Assembly: GCA_023137005.1 (NCBI GenBank)
Contig: JAGLQE010000201.1
Location: 1 to 17,985 of the forward strand
DNA: 17,985 bases
Direction of reading: 5' to 3'
From: Thermoplasmata archaeon
GTDB lineage: Archaea > Thermoplasmatota > Thermoplasmata > SG8-5 > JAGLSY01
Part shown: positions 7,680 to 14,239 of the stretch, in pieces
Position numbering within the stretch: position 1 is the first letter of the stretch
Layout: every line of letters begins with the position of its first letter
Translations under genes and position numbers: made by a program
Notes under the pieces: generated by a model
What the model was told of the DNA's origin: nothing
Database searches by the model: none
The model's input: only the letters and a program-made list of their open reading frames with translations

Positions 7680-9248
7680 ATGGCAGAGGATGACAAAAAA
7701 AGTATGTTATACGCACTGAAGCCTATCACAGACAGGCTTCCGGCTGTCAGCCAGCCAGAGGGGCATGTCCACTTCAGAACGAAGATGATGTGGCTTGTTC
7801 TGATCCTCGTACTTTATTTCATTTTGACAAATGTGATGATCTACGGCTTGGATCACGAGAGCACCATAGATCTGTTTGCCAGCTATCGTACTATCATGGC
7901 AGGGGCACAGGGTTCACTTATGCATCTTGGTATAGGACCGATAGTCACAGGGTCTATCATCATGCAGTTGTTCGTCGGTGCCAAGATCATAAAACTTGAC
8001 CTGACCGATGATGAGGACAAGGCCGTTTACCAGGGAACACAGAAGCTCCTGGTCATAATCATGATAGTTGTTGAGTCCGTTCCACAGGTGTACGGATACC
8101 TCACTCCTTCAGTCGCTTTGGGCGCTGGTCTGGAAAATGTCTGGGCAGGTCAAGGTGAGAATTTAGGAATGCTGGTCATCATAATCCAGCTATGTTTCGG
8201 AAGTTATCTTGTATTCCTTATGGATGAAACAGTGTCCAAATGGGGAGTTGGAAGTGGTATCAGTCTATTCATCGCTGCTGGTGTGGCGCAACAGATGTTC
8301 ACGGGAACTCTTAATTGGCTGCCTATAGATTCTTCCATGGCTCCCAGTATAGCCAATCCACCTGCAGGAACCATTCCCAAGACCATATATTTCCTCACTC
8401 ATATTCCAGCTTCAGGCATGACCAATAGTGGATACTATCAGCAATTGCTGATAGCTCCTCCCAATCCGATAATCGCTTTGGTGGGAACGATAGTCATTTT
8501 CCTATTCGTGGCCTATGCGGAATCATGTCGTATTGAATTACCATTGGCCCATGAGAGTGCCAGAGGCGCGAGGGGCAGATATCCTATCAAGCTCATTTAC
8601 GCATCCAATATACCTGTCATTCTTATCGCCGCAGTGCTGGCCAATGTAAGCATGTTCGCCATGCTCTTCTGGTCCAATCCCTTTTTCTCGGATCTACCCA
8701 TATTGGGTCACAATCCGGCTCTAGGTTATTATCTGGAAGGAGCGTCAGCTCCGTCCGGTGGTTTGGCGTGGTATCTTTCCACGATACAAGGTATTCCCGA
8801 TTGGCTATTACCATTGTTCAATCCATCTTATCTCCCGCCTGAAAAGACAGTATGGCAGGTGGGTGCCCGTGTCGTGATCTACATGAGTACCATGATATTG
8901 GGTTCGATCCTCTTCGCAAAGTTCTGGATAGATACGACGAACATGGGTGCGGAATCCGTGGCAGAACAGATCCAGGGTAGTGGTATGCAGATACCGGGTT
9001 TCAGGAGAGACCCTCGTATACTCAAGAAAGTGCTTGAGAGGTATATTCCGGTAGTCACGGTATTAAGTGGTGCCATAGTGGGAGCTCTAGCGGCCTTTGC
9101 TGACCTTCTGGGAACAGTGGGTAACAGTAGTGGTACGGGTGTTCTGCTTGCCGTGGGCATCATGATACAGACCTATGAGGCCATTGGCAGGGAGCAGATG
9201 ATGGAGATGCACCCGGTAATGAGAGGCTTCTTCGGTCAAACCCAGTAA
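7680..9248 (+). CDS. secY: Preprotein translocase subunit SecY (Sec61 alpha)
   Basis: Central channel of the Sec translocon in the cytoplasmic membrane, paired with SecE and Sec61beta encoded elsewhere. Around ten hydrophobic segments are visible, the first near residues 37-55. The N-terminal ALKPITDRLPAV helix, the plug region after it (IDLFASYRTIMAG...GSLMHLGIGPIVTGSIIMQL), the ribosome-binding cytoplasmic loop ELPLAHESARGARGRYPIKL, and the loop QIQGSGMQIPGFRRDP are family hallmarks. At 522 aa it is somewhat long for archaea. The extra length lies in outer loops, around 235-285 and 345-400. It is the last gene of the operon, as in many archaea, and is followed by a hairpin. Confidence 0.97.
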   Translation: MAEDDKKSMLYALKPITDRLPAVSQPEGHVHFRTKMMWLVLILVLYFILTNVMIYGLDHESTIDLFASYRTIMAGAQGSLMHLGIGPIVTGSIIMQLFVGAKIIKLDLTDDEDKAVYQGTQKLLVIIMIVVESVPQVYGYLTPSVALGAGLENVWAGQGENLGMLVIIIQLCFGSYLVFLMDETVSKWGVGSGISLFIAAGVAQQMFTGTLNWLPIDSSMAPSIANPPAGTIPKTIYFLTHIPASGMTNSGYYQQLLIAPPNPIIALVGTIVIFLFVAYAESCRIELPLAHESARGARGRYPIKLIYASNIPVILIAAVLANVSMFAMLFWSNPFFSDLPILGHNPALGYYLEGASAPSGGLAWYLSTIQGIPDWLLPLFNPSYLPPEKTVWQVGARVVIYMSTMILGSILFAKFWIDTTNMGAESVAEQIQGSGMQIPGFRRDPRILKKVLERYIPVVTVLSGAIVGALAAFADLLGTVGNSSGTGVLLAVGIMIQTYEAIGREQMMEMHPVMRGFFGQTQ

Positions 9249-9265
9249 GCTGGATGAATAGAAAT

Positions 9266-9295
9266 ATCCGGGTCGTTCAAGGCCCGGATCATCTT
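9266..9295 (+). terminator. Hairpin terminator after secY
   Basis: ATCCGGG (9266-9272) pairs perfectly with CCCGGAT (9283-9289), extended inward by one wobble and one C-G pair, leaving a loop of about 6 bases. A T-rich stretch (catctttcatttt) follows. It lies 17 bases after the secY stop, so it probably ends the ribosomal-protein transcript. Confidence 0.65.
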
Positions 9296-9343
9296 TCATT
9301 TTATTGAATAATAGTATCAGCCTTAAATTTAATCTAACAACCA

Positions 9344-9362
9344 AAATTTATATATTTATATA
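9344..9362 (+). promoter_or_regulatory. TATA-like box upstream of micro-ORF
   Basis: AAAATTTATATATTTATA is a strong archaeal TATA-type stretch. A transcription start about 25 bases after its centre would fall near 9375, giving a leader of roughly 15 bases before ATG 9391. The secY terminator lies just upstream, so this looks like a fresh promoter. Confidence 0.5.
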
Positions 9363-9390
9363 ATTCTATAAGGGGTTGGAGATGGGATAG

Positions 9391-9483
9391 ATGTGCTCTG
9401 AGGAAGACTGTAGGATTTTTCGTGATAAGATATTAGCCTGCCAGCAATGCTGGTCATTCATGCAGGAGGAAATAGAAACCTAG
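9391..9483 (+). CDS. Possible 30-residue Cys-containing microprotein
   Basis: A 31-codon frame from ATG 9391 to TAG 9481-9483. The product starts MCSEEDCRIF and contains ACQQCWSF, giving four cysteines spaced C-x4-C-x9-C-x2-C, a spacing compatible with a small metal-binding knuckle, followed by an acidic helix-like end (MQEEIET). GGAG at 9378-9381 lies 9 bases before the ATG, and a TATA-like box sits at about 9344-9362. No family is recognised. Chance occurrence of a frame this short is easy, so the call rests on promoter, Shine-Dalgarno and cysteine pattern together. The same stretch forms hairpins (for example CCAGC-aat-GCTGG at about 9440-9452) and may instead be a structured RNA. Confidence 0.35.
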   Translation: MCSEEDCRIFRDKILACQQCWSFMQEEIET

Positions 9484-9684
9484 GTGTTTCCTTAGCCATT
9501 AGAAGCCCTTCCCTCAGATACAGGCACTGAATTTGCACCAAGCCTTAATGAAAGCTCCCAAGATTTCTTTTAATGACGATCATTCAGCCAGGGGTATATT
9601 TTGATCTATATCCTATCTTATAGTTATACAATTTTGTAATTATAGCAGAATTATGTCAAGAGAGCTTTCGCTTCCACACTGAAC
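9484..9684. other. Intergenic stretch, nothing firmly identified
   Basis: After the micro-ORF there is about 200 bases with no convincing gene on either strand. An inverted repeat with GAAAC/GTTTC arms surrounds the micro-ORF stop (about 9474-9490). An AT-rich imperfect palindrome (TACAA-tt-TTGTA) lies near 9626-9638. I see no tRNA, and neither the conserved cores of RNase P RNA nor those of SRP RNA. Confidence 0.5.
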
Positions 9685-9719
9685 AAAAAAAAGGGTGAGG
9701 TTGGGTTGTACCCAACCTC
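9685..9719 (-). terminator. Intrinsic terminator of the minus-strand small-ORF operon
   Basis: A perfect 9-bp stem, GAGGTTGGG (9697-9705) with CCCAACCTC (9711-9719) and a 5-base loop. Read on the minus strand it is followed closely by eight T (complement of A 9685-9692). It lies about 24 bases past the stop of the last small ORF. This is the clearest terminator in the window and strong evidence for minus-strand transcription here. Confidence 0.85.
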
Positions 9720-9742
9720 GTGGGGGAAGAGTAATCGTGATA

Positions 9743-9892
9743 TTATCGGGGGAGCTTGGCTCCACCATTCTCCTCAAGGAACTTCTGAAAGTCGTCCTGT
9801 ATAGAAGAGATCTGTTTTTCCATTCTTGCCAGTCTGCAATTGATGCATTGACAGAATTCTTCCTCTATGATATCTCCCTCACCGTACATCAT
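9743..9892 (-). CDS. Small protein 3 of 3 (49 aa), CxCxxC motif, unknown function
   Basis: Begins MMYGEGDIIEEEF, then the triple-cysteine motif CQCINC (residues 14-19), then a predicted amphipathic helix (LARMEKQISSIQDDFQKFL) and a short tail. The cysteines could bind metal, perhaps as a dimer since only three are present; this is inference. The ATG at 9892 overlaps the stop of small protein 2 (ATGA), and GGAGGA at 9899-9904 lies 6 bases upstream, so translation is coupled. The intrinsic terminator follows. I recognise no family. Confidence 0.72.
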   Translation of the reverse strand: MMYGEGDIIEEEFCQCINCRLARMEKQISSIQDDFQKFLEENGGAKLPR

Positions 9893-10065
9893 AGTGAATC
9901 CTCCAGGTCCTGGTTAATGGGTTTCCAGCGCATGGCACTTGTGCCATCCATCTTGGACATAAGCCATTTATTGTTGCCGGCATAGATCTCATTGACAATG
10001 CCCAGGCTGGTTTGGAGCATTATCGTATCGCTCTTGTCCTTCCTGTTCAACTTTATAGCTGCCAT
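9889..10065 (-). CDS. Small protein 2 of 3 (58 aa), unknown function
   Basis: Starts MAAIKLNRKDKSDTIMLQTS, followed by LGIVNEIYAGNNKWLMSKMD and an end MRWKPINQDLEDSL. It is soluble, has mixed charge, no cysteines and no membrane segment. GGTGGT at 10074-10079 is 8 bases before the ATG; the gene follows small protein 1 after 18 bases and overlaps small protein 3 by four. A 7-bp inverted repeat, ATGGCAC-tt-GTGCCAT, lies inside the gene (9932-9947). I recognise no family. The plus-strand open frame over the same region has no binding site and is judged a shadow. Confidence 0.7.
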   Translation of the reverse strand: MAAIKLNRKDKSDTIMLQTSLGIVNEIYAGNNKWLMSKMDGTSAMRWKPINQDLEDSL

Positions 10066-10083
10066 ATTTTTCTACCACCACAA

Positions 10084-10221
10084 TTATTGTTTTGATTCCA
10101 TGATCTTCAATGCGTTCTTCAAACATTCAACGAAATCATCGTTGTAACATTCGTCATTTCTGGAAGTCTCTACAGTGGTGGTTCTCACTTTTTCCATCTG
10201 CGGTCTTTCTCTGTAGAGCAT
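10084..10221 (-). CDS. Small protein 1 of 3 (45 aa), unknown function
   Basis: First gene of the minus-strand unit: MLYRERPQMEKVRTTTVETS, then RNDECYNDDFVECLKNALKI and MESKQ. The second half looks helical, with two cysteines (C25 and C33). The Shine-Dalgarno AGGTGA (10227-10232) is 5 bases before the ATG, a near-ideal arrangement. Upstream lie three phased repeats and TATA-like sequences. It is followed after 18 bases by small protein 2. No relative is recognised; co-expression with two further tiny proteins suggests a small complex or regulatory module, which is inference. Confidence 0.7.
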   Translation of the reverse strand: MLYRERPQMEKVRTTTVETSRNDECYNDDFVECLKNALKIMESKQ

Positions 10222-10232
10222 TTTATTCACCT

Positions 10233-10265
10233 CATACGTTCTGCATACATTTTGTATACAATGAC
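10233..10265 (-). promoter_or_regulatory. Three direct repeats with 11-bp period, probable operator
   Basis: On the plus strand, CATACGTTCTG (10233-10243), CATACATTTTG (10244-10254) and TATACAATGAC (10255-10265) are head-to-tail copies sharing ATAC at positions 10234, 10245 and 10256, exactly 11 bases apart. One helical turn per unit would place bound proteins on one face. They lie between the presumed TATA box and the first small-ORF Shine-Dalgarno, so binding would block the transcription start. Confidence 0.5.
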
Positions 10266-10275
10266 ATTCTTTTGG

Positions 10276-10310
10276 AGGTATATATACCTTCCCCCTAGGG
10301 GTATTTAAAG
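10276..10310 (-). promoter_or_regulatory. Promoter region of small-ORF operon with palindromes
   Basis: Contains a perfect 14-nt palindrome AGGTATATATACCT (10276-10289), a second palindrome CCCCTAGGGG (10292-10301), and on the minus strand CTTTAAATACC (complement of 10300-10310), a good archaeal TATA box. Either TATA-like element could direct minus-strand transcription; starts would fall near 10255 or 10280. The palindromes may be repressor sites. Confidence 0.5.
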
Positions 10311-10541
10311 ATTGTTAATACTCCTTCTTAATCTCATGATCATGGCTGAGGATTTATGCCTTAAATATTGGTGATAGGATGTATTATTCGTAATAATGCA
10401 TTATTTTTTATTTAATTGTGATTTTCTCCCATTAAAGTTTATTTTCTAATCATATTTTTAAATCATTGTTTCAAAACTTAATATATTACCCAAAAAAATC
10501 ACGTTTTCCTTGATCTTTTTTTAATTCTCCCCCTCAAAAGG
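10311..10541. other. AT-rich divergent intergenic region upstream of pheS
   Basis: No gene is visible. It holds a perfect 14-nt palindrome AATAATGCATTATT (10392-10405) followed by a T run, and A7 and T7 tracts near 10494-10521 that form an imperfect inverted repeat. It separates the minus-strand small ORFs from plus-strand pheS and probably carries control sites for both. Confidence 0.5.
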
Positions 10542-10552
10542 ATTTTATTTAA
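10542..10552 (+). promoter_or_regulatory. TATA-like box of pheS, probably leaderless
   Basis: ATTTTATTTAA is centred about 25 bases before ATG 10571, the distance expected from an archaeal TATA box to the transcription start. No Shine-Dalgarno sits before the ATG, so the mRNA is probably leaderless. Confidence 0.5.
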
Positions 10553-10570
10553 GACCGCAATCACCATAGG

Positions 10571-12415
10571 ATGACCGGAGATGTAGATCCCAATATTCGC
10601 CACGAGCTCAGCCGTAATGAAAAGCGAGTTCTAATGGCCATATACGAGCTAGATGGTAAAGGCACTCCTGAGGAGGTAATAGAGCAAGCCCTACCAGCTG
10701 GACTTAATAAGCTGACAGATGTTCTCAAGACACAGCTCAATGACATACTCGATGATTATGACAGAAGCCTGGGTGACAATAAGATATCCGAGATGATGAT
10801 GGAACTGGCAGCCATAAGGGCCGATAATGACAGACAGCTGGAAGGGGGAATAATCACAATACTGGTCAAGCATATCTCCCACATACTCGTTGACCTGGAA
10901 GTCCCTTTGCAGAGAAAGATACTAGGCCAGGTGATAGGAGAGATACAACCCGCCATATCCAAATCATTGAGGTCAAGTGAGGGTCAGGATCTTCAGACAA
11001 ATATGATGACCATGGTGGATGTCATGAATTCCTCTTCGTGGCTAAAATCCAAGTCATTGCTCAAGATAGATGAAGGCATTGATCTGTTCTATTCCCTATC
11101 CTCTAAAAGACTGGCAGGCTCGGACCTCCCGGAAAGAAGGGCTCTCAAGCTCATTGACAAGAATCATGGCTCCATAACAGTTGAGGAGCTACGTGGCTCC
11201 AAGAAATTAAGAAATGAAGAGGTTTCGATAGCCATGGGCTGGCTTAAACGGAAAGGATGGGTCACCATACAGAAGCAGGGTGTTGACACTGTTCTTGAGC
11301 TGACCGAGCTGGGCCGGGATCACATCACCAAGAAGGGGAAGGACGAGATACTGATTGAAAAGCTGGCAGGTGGAGAGACACCTCTGGGCGAGCTTGATGA
11401 GAGCGTCATAGGCCAGCTGAAGAAAAGACAGGACATCCTTGTGGAGAGGGAAGTGATCGTGAGAAAGATGGAACTGATGCCTCATGGGCTGGAGATCGTG
11501 AAAGACGGTCTCGACCTCGGAGAGGATATATCACAACTCACTCAAGACATGATCAAGGACGGTAGCTGGAAGCAGGGAAGCATCAGACCTTATGATGTGG
11601 ATGCTTTCGCTCCGAATATCCATGGAGGCCGCAGGCACCCGCTCCAGCAGTATATTGACATGATACGCAGGATATTCCTGGATATGGGATTCACGGAGAT
11701 AGAATCAGATTATGTTCATTCCGCCTTCTGGAACATGGATGCGCTCTTCACAGCCCAGGACCACCCGGCCAGGGAATTGCACGATACTCTTTATCTCAAG
11801 AACCCTGCTACCATTCCACTTCCCGATGATCAGATAGTTGACAAGATCAAGACCATGCATGAATCAGGCGACTCTGATTCCGATGGCTGGGGCTATGATT
11901 GGAAATCGGAAGTGGCACAGCAGGCCCTTCTAAGAACCCACACGACAGTCAATACGATCAGCTACCTCAGGGACAATCCCAACCCCCCGCTCAAGGTCTT
12001 CAGTATCGGAAGGGTATTCAGAAAGGAGGCCGTGGACGCCACCCACCTTCCCGAGTTCATCCAGATAGAGGGAATAGTCATGGAGGAAGGTGCCAATATG
12101 GATATGTTGGCCGGCCTGATCAAGGAGTTTTACCATCGGATGGGTGTTGATGATATCCGTCTTAGACCAGGTTACTTCCCGTATACGGAGCCCAGTATAG
12201 AGCCCGAGATAAAACATCATGGCAACTGGATGGAACTGGGTGGGGCTGGAATATTCAGGCCAGAGGTCGTCGCTCCATTTGGAGTAGAACATCCGGTGCT
12301 TGCCTGGGGATTGGGCCTGGAAAGGCTGGTAATGGCACTTCTTGGTCTCAAAGATATAAGGAAGTTGTATGTTTCTGATATTGACTGGCTGAGGACGAAT
12401 CCGGTTGTTAAGTAG
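10571..12415 (+). CDS. pheS: Phenylalanine-tRNA ligase alpha subunit with inserted helical segment
   Basis: Catalytic subunit of the tetrameric enzyme that charges tRNA-Phe. The class II core is intact. Residues 354-410 hold GRRHPLQQYIDMIRR, FWNMDALFTAQDHPARELHDT and the nearby motif 1 region. Motif 2 is at about 474-500 (LKVFSIGRVFRKE...FIQIEG). Motif 3 is at about 555-585 (GAGIFRPEV...WGLGLERL). N-terminal winged helices are present, including LPERRAL at 186-192 and VSIAMGWLKRKGW at 218-230. At 614 aa it exceeds the usual archaeal ~500. Roughly residues 42-143 are extra and interrupt the first winged helix between NEKRVLMAIYELDGKGTPEEVIEQ and WLKSKSLLKI. pheT is not in the window. Confidence 0.95.
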   Translation: MTGDVDPNIRHELSRNEKRVLMAIYELDGKGTPEEVIEQALPAGLNKLTDVLKTQLNDILDDYDRSLGDNKISEMMMELAAIRADNDRQLEGGIITILVKHISHILVDLEVPLQRKILGQVIGEIQPAISKSLRSSEGQDLQTNMMTMVDVMNSSSWLKSKSLLKIDEGIDLFYSLSSKRLAGSDLPERRALKLIDKNHGSITVEELRGSKKLRNEEVSIAMGWLKRKGWVTIQKQGVDTVLELTELGRDHITKKGKDEILIEKLAGGETPLGELDESVIGQLKKRQDILVEREVIVRKMELMPHGLEIVKDGLDLGEDISQLTQDMIKDGSWKQGSIRPYDVDAFAPNIHGGRRHPLQQYIDMIRRIFLDMGFTEIESDYVHSAFWNMDALFTAQDHPARELHDTLYLKNPATIPLPDDQIVDKIKTMHESGDSDSDGWGYDWKSEVAQQALLRTHTTVNTISYLRDNPNPPLKVFSIGRVFRKEAVDATHLPEFIQIEGIVMEEGANMDMLAGLIKEFYHRMGVDDIRLRPGYFPYTEPSIEPEIKHHGNWMELGGAGIFRPEVVAPFGVEHPVLAWGLGLERLVMALLGLKDIRKLYVSDIDWLRTNPVVK

Positions 12416-12504
12416 TAAATAGTGTGGTAATACTATATCTTATACATTGGTTAGTTGGCATCACTATCAGTTCGAAATACTAACTTATGTAATTATACTA
12501 CATT

Positions 12505-12523
12505 ATTAACTAATCTAGTTAAT
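12505..12523. repeat. Inverted repeat between convergent genes
   Basis: ATTAACTA (12505-12512) and TAGTTAAT (12516-12523) form an 8-bp stem with a 3-base loop in the 148-base gap between the convergent pheS and methyltransferase genes. It could end transcription from either side, although no clear T tract follows. The rest of the gap is AT-rich with no gene visible. Confidence 0.4.
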
Positions 12524-12563
12524 GAAAGATATATTGTATTATCTATAGAGTGTCTTAAACACA

Positions 12564-13202
12564 TCAAAAGTCCGCTATCATTATCCCTGCCAGCGGATGT
12601 AGTCTTTCTACCCGGACACTCGCTCCCAGGCCTTCAAGGGTGTTTTTCAGGAACTCCACAGTGCTTGGGTGATCGTGCTCACCACCATCGCAGCCAACCT
12701 CTTCGAACTTTTCTAAATGGGCTTCTGGATCTTCGAAGAACATGATATCGCCTATCACCATCCGGCCAGGTCTTTTCATTATCCCTGCCAGGTTTGTCAA
12801 TCCCTGCTTCTTCAATTCATCTGGTAGATGATGTAGTGCGTAATTTACAAGGACCTTGTTGATGCCGTAAGAAGTGAGATCCGTACTCTCATTCGGGTCT
12901 TCGATGGAACCATACAGGAATTCCAGATTGTCCAATCCCTCTTCCGATGCCTTTTCTTCAGCCCTCTCCAGGCTCTTGCGGCTTATGTCCATGCCGATTA
13001 CCCGGGAGCACGACCTCGATGCCTTTATCGCATTCCTGCCAGATCCACTTCCAGCATCCAAAAGAGTATCATCGGAATTCAATTCCAGTGCATCCAATGC
13101 CTTTGAACCCACCTGCTTGAACATCGCATCATCCGGTCTGCTTTCGATATGTTCTACCTTACCATCGAACAATTCAGCAACCTTGTCCTTATCGTAATTC
13201 AT
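12564..13202 (-). CDS. Class I SAM-dependent methyltransferase
   Basis: Cytosolic methyltransferase of unknown substrate. Motif I is LLDAGSGSGRN (residues 47-57), with the acidic end of strand 2 at VIGMDIS (68-74). An YALHHLPDEL block (121-130) matches the motif after strand 4 in small-molecule methyltransferases of the UbiE/Methyltransf_11 type. At 212 aa it is normal for the class. The ATG overlaps the stop of the upstream DRTGG gene by four bases (ATGA), so it is cotranslated with the acetate-metabolism genes, an unexpected partnership. Substrate cannot be told from sequence. Confidence 0.85.
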   Translation of the reverse strand: MNYDKDKVAELFDGKVEHIESRPDDAMFKQVGSKALDALELNSDDTLLDAGSGSGRNAIKASRSCSRVIGMDISRKSLERAEEKASEEGLDNLEFLYGSIEDPNESTDLTSYGINKVLVNYALHHLPDELKKQGLTNLAGIMKRPGRMVIGDIMFFEDPEAHLEKFEEVGCDGGEHDHPSTVEFLKNTLEGLGASVRVERLHPLAGIMIADF

Positions 13203-14239
13203 AGGATCTTGTCCAATATCACGCCATCCTTGACCAGGTTCTTGATCAATTCCTTCTTTTCCAGATCATCCGGCATCAGCTCAGCAACTATGTGCTCGAC
13301 CATTTTGGCGGTCGTGTAGGTGTCCATCGGCACGGACATTATTGGCACATTAAGTTGATCGGCCTTGGAAAGGATTCTCGGATGTGGCAGTACATTATTG
13401 GTCAATATGATGCCAGCGGTGTCTTCGGATAGGGAGACCAGGATGAGATCCACCCTGTCACCACCAGTGATCAGCATCTTCCCCTCGTTCTGGAAAGCGG
13501 GCATCCGCAGGGCGGCATCCGCACTCAGGGCTCCGACCATGACCTTCTGTATCCTCTTGTCCAGGCCATTAGCTCCGGCCACGAGTTTGGCATGTAGTTT
13601 CTCCACGACGAGTGCCGTTCGTGCCTTTTCCAGTTCAGGATGGAGTGGCACATGACCCAGATAATTGACATTCTCCTCATCGAGGGCGGGAATGATATCC
13701 TCGTCCAGCATGTATTCATCTTCCTCAGACACCTTGTTGACAATGACCCCAGCAAGTTTAGAATCCGTGGACCTGAAGACCTTGGCCGCGGCTATGACCT
13801 TGTCGATTATGAGCCTGGCATCCCCCTCGGTCACCAGAATGATATCTCCGCCAAGGGTATTGCCCAGTGAATCTGCGTCCATACAAAGCGAGCTACCAAA
13901 GGTGAAATTCCTACCACTCTCGATGATCATCAATTCCTTTCCAGCAGATACCTTCTCGAACTTGTCAATGAGAGTCTGGCTCGCCCCTTCCAGTTGGCAT
14001 GATGATCTTATCTTCTCATGCTCGAAGCCGATGCTACAATCATTGGGGTCCACATCCAGTCCCAGCCATTCCTTGAATACCTCGGTATCCCGGTCCAGCA
14101 ATGCTTTCTTTGAATAGACTGGCCTATCGCCCAGTGGCTTGAAATAACCGCAATCCATATTGGAGTTCATGGCTATTCCAGTGCCTATCGTCGTCTTCCC
14201 TGCATGAGTCCTGGTTGATGTGATTATCAATTTTTTCAT
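13199..14239 (-). CDS. BioD-like P-loop / DRTGG domain protein (COG0857-like)
   Basis: The N-terminus MKKLIITSTRTHAGKTT holds a Walker A P-loop of the dethiobiotin synthetase type (residues 8-17), followed by an AAA_26-like domain with VIVNKVSEED and YLGHVPLHPELEKAR. The C-terminal part has ITGGDRVDLI...AGIILTNNVLPHPRIL, the DRTGG domain. This pairing is known as the N-terminal regulatory part of long bacterial phosphotransacetylases, and as stand-alone proteins in archaea. Here the acetyl-transferase domain is absent (346 aa). It lies between fused acetyl-CoA synthetase and a methyltransferase with four-base overlaps on both sides. A regulatory or sensory role in acetyl-CoA metabolism is inference. 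AGGGGTGA precedes the start. Confidence 0.85.
   Translation of the reverse strand: MKKLIITSTRTHAGKTTIGTGIAMNSNMDCGYFKPLGDRPVYSKKALLDRDTEVFKEWLGLDVDPNDCSIGFEHEKIRSSCQLEGASQTLIDKFEKVSAGKELMIIESGRNFTFGSSLCMDADSLGNTLGGDIILVTEGDARLIIDKVIAAAKVFRSTDSKLAGVIVNKVSEEDEYMLDEDIIPALDEENVNYLGHVPLHPELEKARTALVVEKLHAKLVAGANGLDKRIQKVMVGALSADAALRMPAFQNEGKMLITGGDRVDLILVSLSEDTAGIILTNNVLPHPRILSKADQLNVPIMSVPMDTYTTAKMVEHIVAELMPDDLEKKELIKNLVKDGVILDKIL

Noticed and set aside
9391..9690. RNase P RNA or SRP RNA behind secY
   Set aside because: A GAGGAAGAC string recalls the RNase P core, but the remaining conserved regions and a matching 3' half are missing; no SRP domain IV GGAA hairpin is present.
9695..9985. Plus-strand 96-codon open frame opposite the small-ORF operon
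   Set aside because: It starts inside the stem of the minus-strand terminator, has no Shine-Dalgarno or promoter, and lies opposite small proteins 2 and 3, which do have these signals.
10110..10298. Plus-strand 62-codon open frame
   Set aside because: Runs through the minus-strand promoter, the repeats and small protein 1, and its product is an unlikely mix of His, Phe and Trp; no start signals.
12455..12745. Plus-strand 96-codon open frame after pheS
   Set aside because: Half of it covers the AT-rich gap and half is antisense to the methyltransferase; no binding site or promoter.
13640..14117. Plus-strand open frames opposite the DRTGG gene
   Set aside because: Antisense shadows of a well-supported coding gene; no start signals and Ser/Leu-rich composition.
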